From the NCBI RefSeq assembly GCF_022828475.1, contig NZ_CP059557.1, positions 186,001 through 250,000 on the forward strand: a DNA stretch of 64,000 bases. The letters are read 5' to 3'. Made by a program: the position numbers and the translations under genes. Below are positions 1-8,810 of the stretch, in pieces. Origin of the DNA: Saccharopolyspora gloriosae (lineage in GTDB: Bacteria > Actinomycetota > Actinomycetes > Mycobacteriales > Pseudonocardiaceae). Every line of letters starts with the position of its first letter. Positions within the stretch are counted from its first letter, which is position 1. The notes below the pieces were generated by a model, which was not told the DNA's origin, did no database searches, and saw only the letters and a program-made list of their open reading frames with translations.

Positions 1-671
1 TGCACGCCTTGGCGCTCGGCGCGGAGTGGATCTGGCTCGGCGACGACGACGGCAGGCCCGCCGACGATCAAGCGCTGGCGACGTTGCTGGACGTGGCGCG
101 CACCCGCAAGCTCGCCGCCGTCTCGCCGGTCGTGGTGAACATCAACCGGCCGGACAAGCTGGCGTTCCCGCTGCGCCGCGGACTCACCTGGAAGCGCCGC
201 CCGGAGGAGCTCAGCGCTCCCGGCGGGGACGCCGACTTCCTGCCGGGCATCGCGTCGTTCTTCAACGGCGCGCTGTTCCGCGCGGCCACCCTGGACGTGG
301 TGGGTGTGCCGGACTACCGCCTGTTCGTCCGGGGTGACGAGGTGGAGCTGCACCGTCGCGTGGTGCGCTCGGGCCTGCCGTTCGGGACGTCGCTCAAGAC
401 GCGGTTCGTGCACCCCGACGGGTCGGACGAGTTCAAGCCGATGCTCGGTGGCCGGTTCCACGCGCAGGACCCGTCGGACGAGAACAAGCGCTACTACACC
501 TACCGCAACCGGGGTTACCTGCTCTCGCAGCCGGGGATGCGCAAGATCGGCGCGTTGGAGTTCCTGCGGTTCGGGCTGTACTTCATCGGCCAGCGCCGCG
601 ATCCGAAGGCGTTCCGCGAGTGGCTCCGCCTGGTCCGCCAGGGACGCAAGGAGCACTTCTTCCGCCGCTGA
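1..671 (+). CDS. glfT1: Galactofuranosyltransferase GlfT1-like, 5'-truncated by window edge
   Basis: The reading frame enters from the left edge (first full codon at base 3) and stops at 669-671, so about 223 C-terminal residues are visible. A GT2-type metal-binding motif, WLGDDDG, lies near the start, and a GDE-x-E segment in the FVRGDEVEL stretch resembles the acceptor-side region of galactofuranosyltransferases. The tail is basic (KEHFFRR). In mycobacteria GlfT1 adds the first galactofuranose residues to the arabinogalactan linker lipid at the inner membrane. Here the gene lies just upstream of emb, gtrA, dprE1 and dprE2, the same cell-wall neighbourhood, and that context is the main reason for preferring GlfT1 over another GT2 enzyme. 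The N-terminus and start are outside the window. Confidence 0.62.
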   Translation, partial: HALALGAEWIWLGDDDGRPADDQALATLLDVARTRKLAAVSPVVVNINRPDKLAFPLRRGLTWKRRPEELSAPGGDADFLPGIASFFNGALFRAATLDVVGVPDYRLFVRGDEVELHRRVVRSGLPFGTSLKTRFVHPDGSDEFKPMLGGRFHAQDPSDENKRYYTYRNRGYLLSQPGMRKIGALEFLRFGLYFIGQRRDPKAFREWLRLVRQGRKEHFFRR

Positions 672-717
672 GCGGGGCGATTCACGTTCCGCCGTCCGGG
701 GTCACCCGATCGTGTCT

Positions 718-760
718 AGCTTATTTGCCACTTGAGTGTCCACTGCGATAGAAGTAAGCT
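718..760 (+). promoter_or_regulatory. Promoter/operator of the HicAB-like pair
   Basis: This AT-rich stretch directly precedes the GTG at 761. An imperfect inverted repeat (AGCTTATT at 718-725, AGTAAGCT at 753-760) brackets a smaller one (CACT-TG-AGTG, 730-739). TTGAGT at 732-737 could be a -35, with TAAGCT (755-760) or TAGAAG (749-754) as the -10. A palindrome overlapping the promoter suits autoregulation by the DNA-binding antitoxin. This is inferred from sequence only. Confidence 0.4.
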
Positions 761-1021
761 GTGGTCAACAAGAAGCTGAAGCCGGCCAAGGTGCTGAGTC
801 TGGCACGCCGTGCGGCCCGCAATGCGAAGACGACGATCCAAGAGATCCCAGGTAGGGGGAAGGGCTCGCATCGGATCTTCGCGGTCTACGACCGGGAAGG
901 TGCCGAAGTGGCCCGGTTCGGTTTAACCGGCCACAACAAAGAGATCTCTTGGCACGTACTCACGCACATCGAGACCGGTTTGGCTCCCATTTTCGGCGAG
1001 AAGTGGCTGGAGGACCGATGA
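761..1021 (+). CDS. HicA-like toxin of a type II toxin-antitoxin pair
   Basis: An 86-residue basic protein with a GTG start directly after the AT-rich promoter. The segment G-K-G-S-H-R (residues 33-38) matches the histidine-bearing GSH core of HicA mRNA interferases and is followed by beta-rich sequence; the C-terminal half (HNKEISWHVLTHIE) is longer than in a minimal HicA. The stop codon overlaps the start of the next gene (ATGA at 1018-1021), the usual toxin-first coupled layout of hicAB. HicA toxins are dsRBD-fold RNases that cleave mRNA until neutralised by HicB. The assignment rests on the GSH motif, the size and the partner. A sister locus at 23.5 kb carries a more canonical HicA. Confidence 0.6.
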   Translation: MVNKKLKPAKVLSLARRAARNAKTTIQEIPGRGKGSHRIFAVYDREGAEVARFGLTGHNKEISWHVLTHIETGLAPIFGEKWLEDR

Positions 1022-1419
1022 GCGCGGAGCAGTTGAGCAGCTACCGAGTGAACGTGAGCCGGGAGGACCGGAGCTGGGTGGCGCACGTCCAGGGCTTGCC
1101 CGCCGGGGCGACCGAGGTCGATCACCTCGAAGAGCTCGACCTCGAGGTTCGAGATCTCATTGCCGGGCTCGCCGATCGGGAGCCGGACTCCTTCCACATC
1201 GACTGGCGCTACCTGCAAGGCGACGTCGAGTACACCCGGCCGGTCGAAGAGCTGCGGCACTGGACGGCGGAGTCCCGGCAGGCGGCGGCGAACGCCGAGC
1301 GGGCTCGGCTGGAGATCATCACGACGCTCCGCTCCGCGGGCCTGAGCCAGCGAGTGATCGCCGAAGTGATCGGAACCTCGCACCAGCGGGTCGCTCAGCT
1401 GATGGCGGAGGCGTCCTGA
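1018..1419 (+). CDS. HicB-like antitoxin with C-terminal helix-turn-helix
   Basis: A 133-residue acidic protein. Residues 9-52 (YRVNVSRED...SWVAHVQGLPAG...LEELDLEVRDLIAGL) have the strand pattern of the partially degraded RNase H fold of HicB antitoxins, with the typical Y-x-V ... G-x-x-A-x-G/T-x-x-E-A-like helix. Residues about 100-130 (SQRVIAEVIGTSHQRVAQL) form a helix-turn-helix suited to binding its own promoter. The ATG overlaps the toxin stop by four bases, so translation is probably coupled. The partner for neutralisation is presumably the 761-1021 product, and the operator the palindrome just upstream. Confidence 0.62.
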   Translation: MSAEQLSSYRVNVSREDRSWVAHVQGLPAGATEVDHLEELDLEVRDLIAGLADREPDSFHIDWRYLQGDVEYTRPVEELRHWTAESRQAAANAERARLEIITTLRSAGLSQRVIAEVIGTSHQRVAQLMAEAS

Positions 1420-1572
1420 GCCCGTCCGGCGGGACGGTCACCGATCGGTCACCGAGCGATCACGGCACACTGAGAGCTGCCTGAGAATCACTCGATCGGG
1501 GCTGCTCATAGCGTCGGCAAACATCTCGAATCGGGCCGCACCGAACGCGCCGGAGGTCCCCGGACCAGCGAC

Positions 1573-1578
1573 TACTAT
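1573..1578 (+). promoter_or_regulatory. -10 box of emb, probable leaderless start
   Basis: TACTAT sits nine bases before the GTG at 1588, so transcription should begin at or next to the start codon. No Shine-Dalgarno sequence is present. Upstream, the block GGTCACCGA-TCGGTCACCGA (about 1436-1455) is a direct repeat that could bind a regulator. Confidence 0.5.
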
Positions 1579-1587
1579 TCTCCAGGC

Positions 1588-4500
1588 GTGCTTAAGGGGC
1601 AGGAAGACAGCAGTCGCAAGGACGACCCACCGGAGTCCTCAGATCAGGCGACGGACTCTCCGGCAGGCCCGACGGCGAACCGGCGCGACCCATCCGCGAA
1701 GCAACTGAGGTGGTTCGCTTCCATCCTGGGGTTACTGGGCGCCGTCCTGGCGATCGCGGTGCCCTTCCTGCCGGTCGACCACGACATCAACACCCTGAGA
1801 TGGCCCACCTCAGAGGGCACCAAGTCGGTCTCGGCGCCGCTGGTGAGCTTCTCGCCCCTGTGGATGAACGCGAACGTGCCGTGCGAATCGGTGCGCAGCG
1901 TCGACGCGCGCACCGACGGCCCGGCGAACCTGCTGAGCACGAACCCGCCGAACTCGGACTACGGCAACCTCACCGGCATGACCTTGCAGGCCGACAACGG
2001 CCAGGTCACCTTGCTGTCCAAGGGGCAGCAGGTCGGCACGGTGCCGGTCCCGGCGGGCGACTGCGCCATCACGGTGCGATCCGATGTCGTCGGCACCAAG
2101 GTGAAGCTCGGCGACGAGACGCTGGCGAACCTGCGCGGTGACCAGCGGCCGCAGCTCACCGGGATCTTCTCCGACATCGACTCGGCCCGCGACGACATCA
2201 ACGGCCTGTCCTTCGAGGCCCGCGTCGACAACCGATACGAGAGCAGCGCGACGCCGATCAAGCTCGCCGTGATCGGTTTGGCGCTGCTGGCCTTCATCGG
2301 CTCCGTGGTGTGCCTGCGGCGCCTGGACGGACGCGCGGGCCGGCGCCCGCCACGCCTGGTGCCGCGCGGCTGGTGGAAGCCGACGCTGCGCGACGTCGCG
2401 GTGTTCGGCTCGCTGATCGTCTGGTGGATCGCGGGCGCGATGACCTCCGACGACGGTTACATCCTCACCATCGCGCGAGCGCGCGAGAGCGCCGGCTACA
2501 TCAGCAACTACTACCGCTGGTTCGCGGTGCCGGAAGCGCCGTTCGGCTGGTTCTACGAGCTGTATTCGATGTGGGTGCAGGTGTCCACGGCGACGCCGTG
2601 GGTGCGGTTGCCCGCGTTGCTGATGGGCTCGGTGAGCTGGCTGCTGATCAGCCGCGAGGTGCTGCCGAGGCTGGGCCAGCAGGTCCGGCGCAGCAACGCC
2701 GCCGGTTGGGCCGCGGCCGCCGTGTTCCTCGCGTTCTGGCTGCCGTTCAACAACGGCCTGCGCGCCGAGCCGGTCATCGCCCTGTTCTCGCTGCTGGCGA
2801 TGTGCGCCGTGGAGCGCGCGGTGGCCACCGGCCGGTTGATGCCCGCGGCGATGGGCCTGGTCGTGGCCGCGCTCGCGCTGGGAGCCGGTCCGCACGGCCT
2901 GGTCGCGGTGCTGCCTTATGTGGCCGCGCTGAAGCCGCTGCTGCGGTTGGTCCGGCAACGAGCCAAGGACTACGGCTGGATACCGGTGCTGGCGCCGATC
3001 GCGGCGTGCGGCCTGATCATTCTCGTCGCGGTGTTCGCGGACCAGACCTGGCAGTCGATCATGGACGCCACGGACCTGCGCACCGAGATCGGTCCGAGCG
3101 AGGACTGGTACCAGGAGCTGAACCGCTACAACCTGCTGTTCAGCCCCACCCCGGACGGTTCGCTGGTGCGCCGGTTCCCGGTGCTGCTGGTGATGCTGTG
3201 CCTGGCGACGTGCGCGGTGATGCTGTTGCGCCGCGGCCGGATCCGGGGCGCGGCGCTCGGCCCGAGCCGCCGCCTGCTGGCCGTGGCCGCGCTGTCGTTC
3301 GTGGCGCTGGCCCTGACCCCCACCAAGTGGTCGCATCACTTCGGCATCTTCGCCGCCGTCGGCGGGGCGCTCGCCGCGTTGACGGCGCTGGCCACGAGCA
3401 GCACGGTGCTGCGCTCGCGGCGCAACCGGGCGGCGTTCTTCTCCGGACTGATGGTGATCTGCGCGTTCGCCTCGACCGGGCCGAACGCGTGGTGGTACGT
3501 CTCAGGCTGGGGCGTGCCGTGGTTCGACAAGGCCCCGTCCGTCGACGGCCACAACGCGAGCACGCTGCTGCTGGGCATCGCGGGCATCGCGGGCATCGTG
3601 GCGTTCATCGAGCACCTGAGACTGGACGAGAAGAACCCGAAGGTCATCGAGAGCGTCGAACCCGGCCGGACCGGGATGGAGAAGCGCAGCCGCGCGCTGC
3701 GACTCGGCACCGCTCCACTGGCGATCATCTGCGCGCTGCTGGTGCTGGGCGAGCTCGCGACCTTCGGCAAGGTCATCCAGAAGCAGGCGGGCAGTTACAG
3801 CCTGGGCATGGACAACATCAAGCAGCTCGCCGGCTCCAGCTGCGGCCTGTCGGACTACGTGTACGTGGAGCCCGACCCGAAGGCGGGCATGTTGGCTGTG
3901 TCGGGGCAGCAGCCCGCGAAGCCGACGCCGGACTTCGAGGTGCCCAAGCGCAACGCCGACGAGGAGAACGGAGAGCAGTACCTGGCGCCGAAGATGGACG
4001 GGTTCCGCAAGCCGGGCCTGCCCGTCGGCGACGGCTCCGATCCGGAGGAACCGGACTGGCGCCCGCCGCACCAGTTCGGCGACGACCAGGCCCCGGTGTG
4101 GGGCAGCTACGACGAGGCGGGCACCGGCACCGGTGAGCTGCGCACCCAGTGGTACGACCTGCCGGAGCGCGCGGCGACGGGCGAGGTGCCGGTGGTGATG
4201 AGCCTGGCGGGCGCCGAGGGCGGCGCGAACGCCCTGGTGCTGGAGTTCGGCCGGGACACCCCGCAGGGCTTCGAGATGATGCACCGGCAGTTCGTCGGGC
4301 AGGGGCCGGCGCCGCAGTGGCGGGACTACCGGTTCACCGTCGGCGGCGAAGCCGAGGGCGCCACGAAGATGCGCGTCGTCGGTGTCGACCAGGCGGTGTC
4401 GCCGAACGGCTGGCTCGCGGTGAGCGCGCCGCGTGCGCCGCAGCTGCAGAACATGACCGACGTCGTCGGCGACGCACCCACGTTCGTGGAGTGGACGGCG

Positions 4501-4911
4501 GCGCTGGTGCATCCGTGCCTGCAGATCTCCGGTATCCGCAACGGTGTCGCCGAGATGCCGCGGTTCCGGGTGGCGGCCGGTGCGGAGGTGCGCGACATCG
4601 GCGCGGGCTGGTCGTCGCCGGACGCGGGCGGCCCGTTCGGCTGGATGAACGTCAGCTCCAGCGTGCGGGAGCTGCCGACCTACATGCGCGGTGACCTGAA
4701 CCGGGATTGGGGTTCGCTCTACGAGGTGGACCCGTACCAGCCGGACGCGTTGCCCGCGGAGGTCGCGATGGACGTGCAGAAGGAGACCCACTCGGGTCTG
4801 TGGACGCCGGGTCCGCTGACGAAGACGGTGGAGTTGCCGGGCGACGTGCCCAGCTCCGACGACCGCAACGACGTCAAAGAACTCGGCGGTGGTGACGAAC
4901 CGCAGCAGTAG
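1588..4911 (+). CDS. emb: Arabinosyltransferase of the EmbA/B/C family
   Basis: This 1107-residue GT-C integral membrane enzyme is the usual length for Emb proteins. It should transfer arabinofuranose from decaprenyl-phosphoryl-arabinose onto arabinogalactan on the outer membrane face, the step inhibited by ethambutol in mycobacteria. A cytosolic N-terminus of about 40 residues is followed by the first membrane helix (SILGLLGAVLAIAV), a periplasmic domain (about 60-210), and a multi-helix core with the catalytic acidic pair TSDDGYI near residue 288. After the last helix (about 705) comes a long extracellular carbohydrate-binding C-terminal domain with tryptophan-rich blocks. Only one emb gene is present here, where mycobacteria have three in tandem. 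The nearby dprE genes supply its donor. The GTG start is set by the -10 box nine bases upstream. Confidence 0.9.
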   Translation: MLKGQEDSSRKDDPPESSDQATDSPAGPTANRRDPSAKQLRWFASILGLLGAVLAIAVPFLPVDHDINTLRWPTSEGTKSVSAPLVSFSPLWMNANVPCESVRSVDARTDGPANLLSTNPPNSDYGNLTGMTLQADNGQVTLLSKGQQVGTVPVPAGDCAITVRSDVVGTKVKLGDETLANLRGDQRPQLTGIFSDIDSARDDINGLSFEARVDNRYESSATPIKLAVIGLALLAFIGSVVCLRRLDGRAGRRPPRLVPRGWWKPTLRDVAVFGSLIVWWIAGAMTSDDGYILTIARARESAGYISNYYRWFAVPEAPFGWFYELYSMWVQVSTATPWVRLPALLMGSVSWLLISREVLPRLGQQVRRSNAAGWAAAAVFLAFWLPFNNGLRAEPVIALFSLLAMCAVERAVATGRLMPAAMGLVVAALALGAGPHGLVAVLPYVAALKPLLRLVRQRAKDYGWIPVLAPIAACGLIILVAVFADQTWQSIMDATDLRTEIGPSEDWYQELNRYNLLFSPTPDGSLVRRFPVLLVMLCLATCAVMLLRRGRIRGAALGPSRRLLAVAALSFVALALTPTKWSHHFGIFAAVGGALAALTALATSSTVLRSRRNRAAFFSGLMVICAFASTGPNAWWYVSGWGVPWFDKAPSVDGHNASTLLLGIAGIAGIVAFIEHLRLDEKNPKVIESVEPGRTGMEKRSRALRLGTAPLAIICALLVLGELATFGKVIQKQAGSYSLGMDNIKQLAGSSCGLSDYVYVEPDPKAGMLAVSGQQPAKPTPDFEVPKRNADEENGEQYLAPKMDGFRKPGLPVGDGSDPEEPDWRPPHQFGDDQAPVWGSYDEAGTGTGELRTQWYDLPERAATGEVPVVMSLAGAEGGANALVLEFGRDTPQGFEMMHRQFVGQGPAPQWRDYRFTVGGEAEGATKMRVVGVDQAVSPNGWLAVSAPRAPQLQNMTDVVGDAPTFVEWTAALVHPCLQISGIRNGVAEMPRFRVAAGAEVRDIGAGWSSPDAGGPFGWMNVSSSVRELPTYMRGDLNRDWGSLYEVDPYQPDALPAEVAMDVQKETHSGLWTPGPLTKTVELPGDVPSSDDRNDVKELGGGDEPQQ

Positions 4912-4924
4912 GCGCAGTGCTGAG

Positions 4925-4958
4925 CGGCCCGCTCGACCGGATCAGGTCGGGCGGGCCG
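4925..4958 (+). terminator. Intrinsic terminator after emb
   Basis: A 14-bp stem with one mismatch (CGGCCCGCTCGACC / GGTCGGGCGGGCCG) and a 6-base loop, followed by TTT, lies 13 bases after the emb stop. Confidence 0.65.
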
Positions 4959-5052
4959 TTTCGCGTCCGCTCAGGGTGAAAACGGTGCGCTGGGCGTCCG
5001 CCGAGGGTGAAAGCGCCTGCCGCCGCAGCGCGTGCGGTGGTGCGCTGGGGGC

Positions 5053-5319
5053 ATGAGTGAGAAGCGACCAGGATTGATCCTGCACTTGGCAGGCGTGTCC
5101 CAACCCCTGCACATCGCGTTGGACGCGACCGAAGCGGAAACGCTCGACGGGCGGCTGGCGGAGCTGATGGGTTCCGGAGGTACGACGTTGCTGACGACCG
5201 CGGACGGCGGCAAATTCGCGGTGAACTTCGCGCACGTGGCCACCGCGCACGTGGAGAGCACGCGCTCGGAGAGCAACGCCTACGGAGCGCCGAACCGCAG
5301 CACGGGTTTCGCGAGCTGA
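5053..5319 (+). CDS. Small conserved-looking protein, function unknown
   Basis: An 88-residue soluble protein, MSEKRPGLILHLAGV at the N-terminus. The ATG at 5053 has a G-rich segment (CTGGGGGC) just upstream and is preferred over the longer in-frame extension. It reads as alternating strands and one helix (LDATEAETLDGRLAELM), then TTLLTTADGGKFAVNFAHVATAHVE, which looks like a small beta-sandwich or a ligand-binding accessory domain. The tail is polar and disordered (SESNAYGAPNRS). No family was recognised. It stands alone between the emb terminator and the bidirectional hairpin at 5405-5434. Confidence 0.55.
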   Translation: MSEKRPGLILHLAGVSQPLHIALDATEAETLDGRLAELMGSGGTTLLTTADGGKFAVNFAHVATAHVESTRSESNAYGAPNRSTGFAS

Positions 5320-5404
5320 GCATCGTCGAGCCGTGCACCGCGTGGAGTGAGCGTCCCCTTCGCCAGGTGGCGGCCGTTCAGTCGAAGGACCGCACCAAGT
5401 GAAC

Positions 5405-5434
5405 GTCCCCTTCGCCCGCGTGGGCGAAGGGGAC
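5405..5434. terminator. Perfect bidirectional hairpin between convergent genes
   Basis: A 13-bp perfect stem (GTCCCCTTCGCCC / GGGCGAAGGGGAC) with a 4-base loop sits midway between the plus-strand small gene (ends 5319) and the minus-strand gtrA (ends 5458). A degenerate copy of the left arm occurs at about 5349-5360. It probably ends transcription from both sides. Confidence 0.6.
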
Positions 5435-5457
5435 ATCGACCTGCTCGGCCGGTGGGG

Positions 5458-5958
5458 TCAGTCGCGGAAGACGACCCACTTCAACATCACGAAGTTGATC
5501 AGAGTGCCGAGGCCCTGGGCGATCACCCAGAACAGCCCGAACTGCCACGCCTCGCGCGCGTCGAACAGGAAGCACAGCAGCTCGTTCGAACCCATGTTCA
5601 CGAAGAACGTGGTCGTGTAGACGATCGCGAACGCCCCGGCCTTGGCCGTGGAGTTGCCGGAGCTGGCACCGCTGAAGGTGAACTTCCGGTTGATCAGGTA
5701 CGAAGCCGTGGTGCCGAGGATGAACGAGATCGACTTCGACAGCCACGTCGGCCACCCGAGCGCGCCGAGCAGCACCGAGTAGGTCCCCGCGTCGATCAGG
5801 GCGCAGAAACCGCCGATGGCCACGAAGCGGAAGAGCTGTTGGAACAGCCCGAGCTTCTTGAGCTCGGTGTCTGTGCCGGATTCGGCCACGGCCACTGGTT
5901 CACCCCAAGTGTCGGCAACGAGTGTCGGTACGGCAGGCCCGGAGGCGGACGACCACAA
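5458..5958 (-). CDS. GtrA-family membrane protein, Rv3789-like
   Basis: 166 residues with four hydrophobic helices ([66 protein letters not shown]) and the GtrA signature N-R-K-F-T-F after helix 2. GtrA proteins move polyprenyl-phosphate sugars across the membrane or scaffold glycosyltransferases. The mycobacterial homologue next to dprE1 has been proposed to act with decaprenyl-phosphoryl-arabinose, and the location here beside dprE1/dprE2 and emb fits. The start is uncertain: the TTG at 5958 follows TACACT (minus strand, 5983-5978), while several later GTG codons would give a protein closer to the usual ~120-140 residues. Confidence 0.8.
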   Translation of the reverse strand: MWSSASGPAVPTLVADTWGEPVAVAESGTDTELKKLGLFQQLFRFVAIGGFCALIDAGTYSVLLGALGWPTWLSKSISFILGTTASYLINRKFTFSGASSGNSTAKAGAFAIVYTTTFFVNMGSNELLCFLFDAREAWQFGLFWVIAQGLGTLINFVMLKWVVFRD

Positions 5959-6053
5959 GTCGCCCCGAAAAGTGTAGCGGTGAACGTCTGCGGTCCCTGG
6001 TGCGCCTGTGCTAGCGGGGCGCTACCCGCCGGTACCCGGGTGCGCGACGCCGA

Positions 6054-6059
6054 TAGACT
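6054..6059 (+). promoter_or_regulatory. -10 box for leaderless dprE1 operon
   Basis: TAGACT ends seven bases before the GTG at 6067, and no ribosome binding site lies between. This decides the start of the first dprE1 over the much longer upstream open frame. The gtrA promoter diverges from here. Confidence 0.55.
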
Positions 6060-6066
6060 CGGCTGG

Positions 6067-7449
6067 GTGGGATCGGGACAGCACGACCATGCGACCAGCC
6101 GACAAGTCCGGCGACTGACCGGGTGGGGGCGCACGGCGCCGACCTCGGCTCAAGTCGTGAGCACCCCGGACATCGACGTGATCTCGAAGGCGGTCCGTGA
6201 AGCAGGCCCGCGCGGCGTCATCGCCCGCGGCCTCGGCCGCAGCTACGGCGACCCGTCGCAGAACGCGGGCGGCACCGTCATCGACATGACCGCGCTCGAC
6301 CGCGTGCACCAGGTCGACGCGGATGAAGCGACGGTCGTCGTCGACGCCGGTGTTTCGCTGGACACCCTGATGCGCCGCCTGCTGCCGTACGGCCTGTGGA
6401 TCCCGGTGCTGCCGGGCACCCGCCAGGTCACCGTCGGCGGCGCCATCGGTTCCGATATCCACGGCAAGAACCACCACTCGCAGGGTTCGTTCGGCAGTCA
6501 CGTGCTGTCGATGGACCTGCTCACCGCCGACGGTTCGGTGCACACCCTGTCGCCGCAGGGCACGGGCGCGGAACTGTTCTGGGCGACGGTCGGCGGCATG
6601 GGGCTGACCGGGATCATCTTGAAGGCGACGATCCGGCTCAAGCGCGTCGAAACGGCGTACTTCCTGGTCGACAACGTGCAGACGAAGAACCTCGACGAGC
6701 TGATCGAGTACTTCACCGACGGCTCCGACGGCAACTACATCTACTCCGTGGCCTGGTTCGACTCGCTGGCGCGTGGCGAGAACCTGGGTCGCGCCCTGTT
6801 GACCAGGGGGAACTCCGCGACGCTGGAGGACCTGCCGAAGAAGCTGCGCAAGGATCCGTTGAAGTTCAACGCCCCGCAGCTGATGACGGCTCCGCCGCTG
6901 TTCCCGAACGGGCTGGTGAACAAGTACACGATCACCGCCTTCAACGAGGTCTGGTACCGCAAGGCGCCGACGAAGTTCGGGGCGGTGCAGAACATCACCC
7001 AGTTCTTCCACCCGCTCGACCTGGTCGGCGAGTGGAACCGGATCTACGGCCCGAACGGTTTCCTGCAGTACCAGTTCATGGTGCCGTTCGGGCAGGAGTC
7101 GACGTTCCGCCGCTCCATCGACAAGATCAGCGCCAGCGGGCACGTGTCGTTCCTGAACGTGCTCAAGACCTTCGGCCCGGGCAACGAGGCACCGATGTCG
7201 TTCCCGAGCGAGGGCTGGACGCTGACCGTGGACATTCCGATCACGCCCGGTCTCGACCGGCTGTGCCAGGAGCTCGATGAGCTGGTCCTCGACGCGGGCG
7301 GCAGGCTGTACCTCGCCAAGGAGTCGCGGACGTCGGCGGAGATGATCGAGCGGATGTACCCGCGCATCCACGAGTGGCGCAAGATCCGCGCCTCGGTCGA
7401 CCCCGAGGGCGTGTTCCATTCCGACCTGTCCCGGAGGTTGAGCCTGTGA
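6067..7449 (+). CDS. dprE1: Decaprenylphosphoryl-ribose oxidase DprE1, first copy
   Basis: This 460-residue FAD-dependent oxidase should oxidise the 2'-hydroxyl of decaprenyl-phosphoryl-ribose to the keto intermediate, the first half of the epimerisation that makes the only arabinan donor. The FAD-binding half holds GLGRSYGD (about 55-62) and the strongly conserved DIHGKNHHS block (about 130-138) with P-G-T-R-Q-V-T upstream. The substrate-binding half ends in [10 protein letters not shown]. The residue aligned with Mycobacterium Cys387, target of covalent benzothiazinones, is Thr387 here (GWTLTVD). It is first gene of a three-gene operon with 4-base GTGA overlaps. The next gene is a close paralogue, so the pair is a tandem duplication. 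Confidence 0.88.
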   Translation: MGSGQHDHATSRQVRRLTGWGRTAPTSAQVVSTPDIDVISKAVREAGPRGVIARGLGRSYGDPSQNAGGTVIDMTALDRVHQVDADEATVVVDAGVSLDTLMRRLLPYGLWIPVLPGTRQVTVGGAIGSDIHGKNHHSQGSFGSHVLSMDLLTADGSVHTLSPQGTGAELFWATVGGMGLTGIILKATIRLKRVETAYFLVDNVQTKNLDELIEYFTDGSDGNYIYSVAWFDSLARGENLGRALLTRGNSATLEDLPKKLRKDPLKFNAPQLMTAPPLFPNGLVNKYTITAFNEVWYRKAPTKFGAVQNITQFFHPLDLVGEWNRIYGPNGFLQYQFMVPFGQESTFRRSIDKISASGHVSFLNVLKTFGPGNEAPMSFPSEGWTLTVDIPITPGLDRLCQELDELVLDAGGRLYLAKESRTSAEMIERMYPRIHEWRKIRASVDPEGVFHSDLSRRLSL

Positions 7450-8810
7450 CCGCAGCGTTGCAGAACCGGAAGCTGATGGGCTGGGCGCGCACCGCGCCGA
7501 CCCACGCTCAGGTGCTGAGCACCCCTGACGTCGACGCCATCGCCCGCGCTGTCCGCGAGGCCGATGAGCGCGGCGTGATCGCCCGCGGCCTCGGCCGCAG
7601 CTACGGCGACGTGTCGCAGAACGCCGGCGGCACCGTCATCGACATGACCGCGCTGAACCGCATCCACGACATCGACCCGGACAAGGCCGTGGTCGACGTG
7701 GACGCGGGCGTGAGCCTGGACCAGCTGATGAAGGCGGCGCTGCCGCACGGCCTGTGGGTCCCGGTGCTGCCGGGCACCCGCCAGGTCACCATCGGCGGGG
7801 CCATCGGCTGCGACATCCACGGCAAGAACCACCACTCGCACGGCAGCTTCGGCAACCACGTGGTGTCGATGGACCTGCTCACCGCCGACGGAGAGGTCCG
7901 CACCCTGACCCCCGACGGGGAGGGTTCGGAGCTGTTCTGGGCGACGGTGGGCGGTGTCGGCCTGACCGGCATCGTGCTGCGCGCGAAGGTGAAGATGAAG
8001 CGCACCGAGAGCGCGTACTTCATCGTCGACGCGGACCGCACGAAGGACCTGGACGAGACGCTGGAGCTGTTCTCCAACGGCTCCGACATGAACTACGACT
8101 ACTCGATGGCGTGGTTCGACGCGATCTCCACCGGCCCGAAGCTGGGCCGTTCGGCGTTCTCCCGCGGCTCGCTGGCGAAGCTCGACGAGCTGCCGCCGAA
8201 GCTGCGCGCCGATCCGCTGAAGTTCGACGCCCCGCAGCTGCTGACCTTCCCGGACGTCTTTCCGAACGGGCTGGCCAACAAGCTGACGTTCAGCACGCTC
8301 AGCGAGGTCTGGTACCGCAAGACGCCGAAGGCCGGTCGTGGCCAGGTGCAGAACCTGACGGCCTTCTACCACCCGCTGGACATGTTCGGCGAGTGGAACC
8401 GCGCCTACGGCTCGAAGGGCTTCCTGCAGTACCAGTTCATCCTGCCGTTCGAGCAGCACGAGGCGCTGCGCACGCTGGTGCAGCGCATCGCGGAGTCCGG
8501 GCACGTGTCGTTCCTGAACGTGCTCAAGCGGATGGGCGACAGCAGCCGCGCGCCGCTGTCGTTCGCGATGCCGGGCTGGACGATCACCGTCGACTTCCCG
8601 ATCAAGGACGGGCTCAGCCGGTTCTGCCAGGAGCTCGACGACCTGGTGCTCGGCGCGGGTGGCCGCCTGTACTTCGCGAAGGACTCGCGCACCACGCCGG
8701 AGATGATCCAGCAGATGTACCCCCGTCTCGACGAGTGGCGCAAGGTGCGCGCCGCCGTCGACCCGCAAGGAATCTTCCACTCCGATCTGTCCCGAAGGTT
8801 GGCCCTGTGA
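7446..8810 (+). CDS. dprE1: Decaprenylphosphoryl-ribose oxidase DprE1, second copy
   Basis: A 454-residue paralogue of the preceding gene, similar along its whole length (by eye roughly two thirds identical). It has the same FAD motif GLGRSYGD, the DIHGKNHHS block and the C-terminus [10 protein letters not shown]. Thr381 occupies the benzothiazinone-cysteine position (GWTITVD). The GTG start overlaps the first copy's stop (GTGA, 7446-7449) and its own stop overlaps dprE2. Because it adjoins dprE2, and its [10 protein letters not shown] segment resembles the mycobacterial one more closely, it may be the main DprE1, with the first copy redundant or serving another polyprenyl-sugar. That division of labour is inference. 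Confidence 0.88.
   Translation: MTAALQNRKLMGWARTAPTHAQVLSTPDVDAIARAVREADERGVIARGLGRSYGDVSQNAGGTVIDMTALNRIHDIDPDKAVVDVDAGVSLDQLMKAALPHGLWVPVLPGTRQVTIGGAIGCDIHGKNHHSHGSFGNHVVSMDLLTADGEVRTLTPDGEGSELFWATVGGVGLTGIVLRAKVKMKRTESAYFIVDADRTKDLDETLELFSNGSDMNYDYSMAWFDAISTGPKLGRSAFSRGSLAKLDELPPKLRADPLKFDAPQLLTFPDVFPNGLANKLTFSTLSEVWYRKTPKAGRGQVQNLTAFYHPLDMFGEWNRAYGSKGFLQYQFILPFEQHEALRTLVQRIAESGHVSFLNVLKRMGDSSRAPLSFAMPGWTITVDFPIKDGLSRFCQELDDLVLGAGGRLYFAKDSRTTPEMIQQMYPRLDEWRKVRAAVDPQGIFHSDLSRRLAL

Noticed and set aside
5347-6066. Upstream extension of the first dprE1 frame to base 5347
   Set aside because: The extra 240 codons are antisense to gtrA and lack family similarity; a -10 box places the start at 6067.
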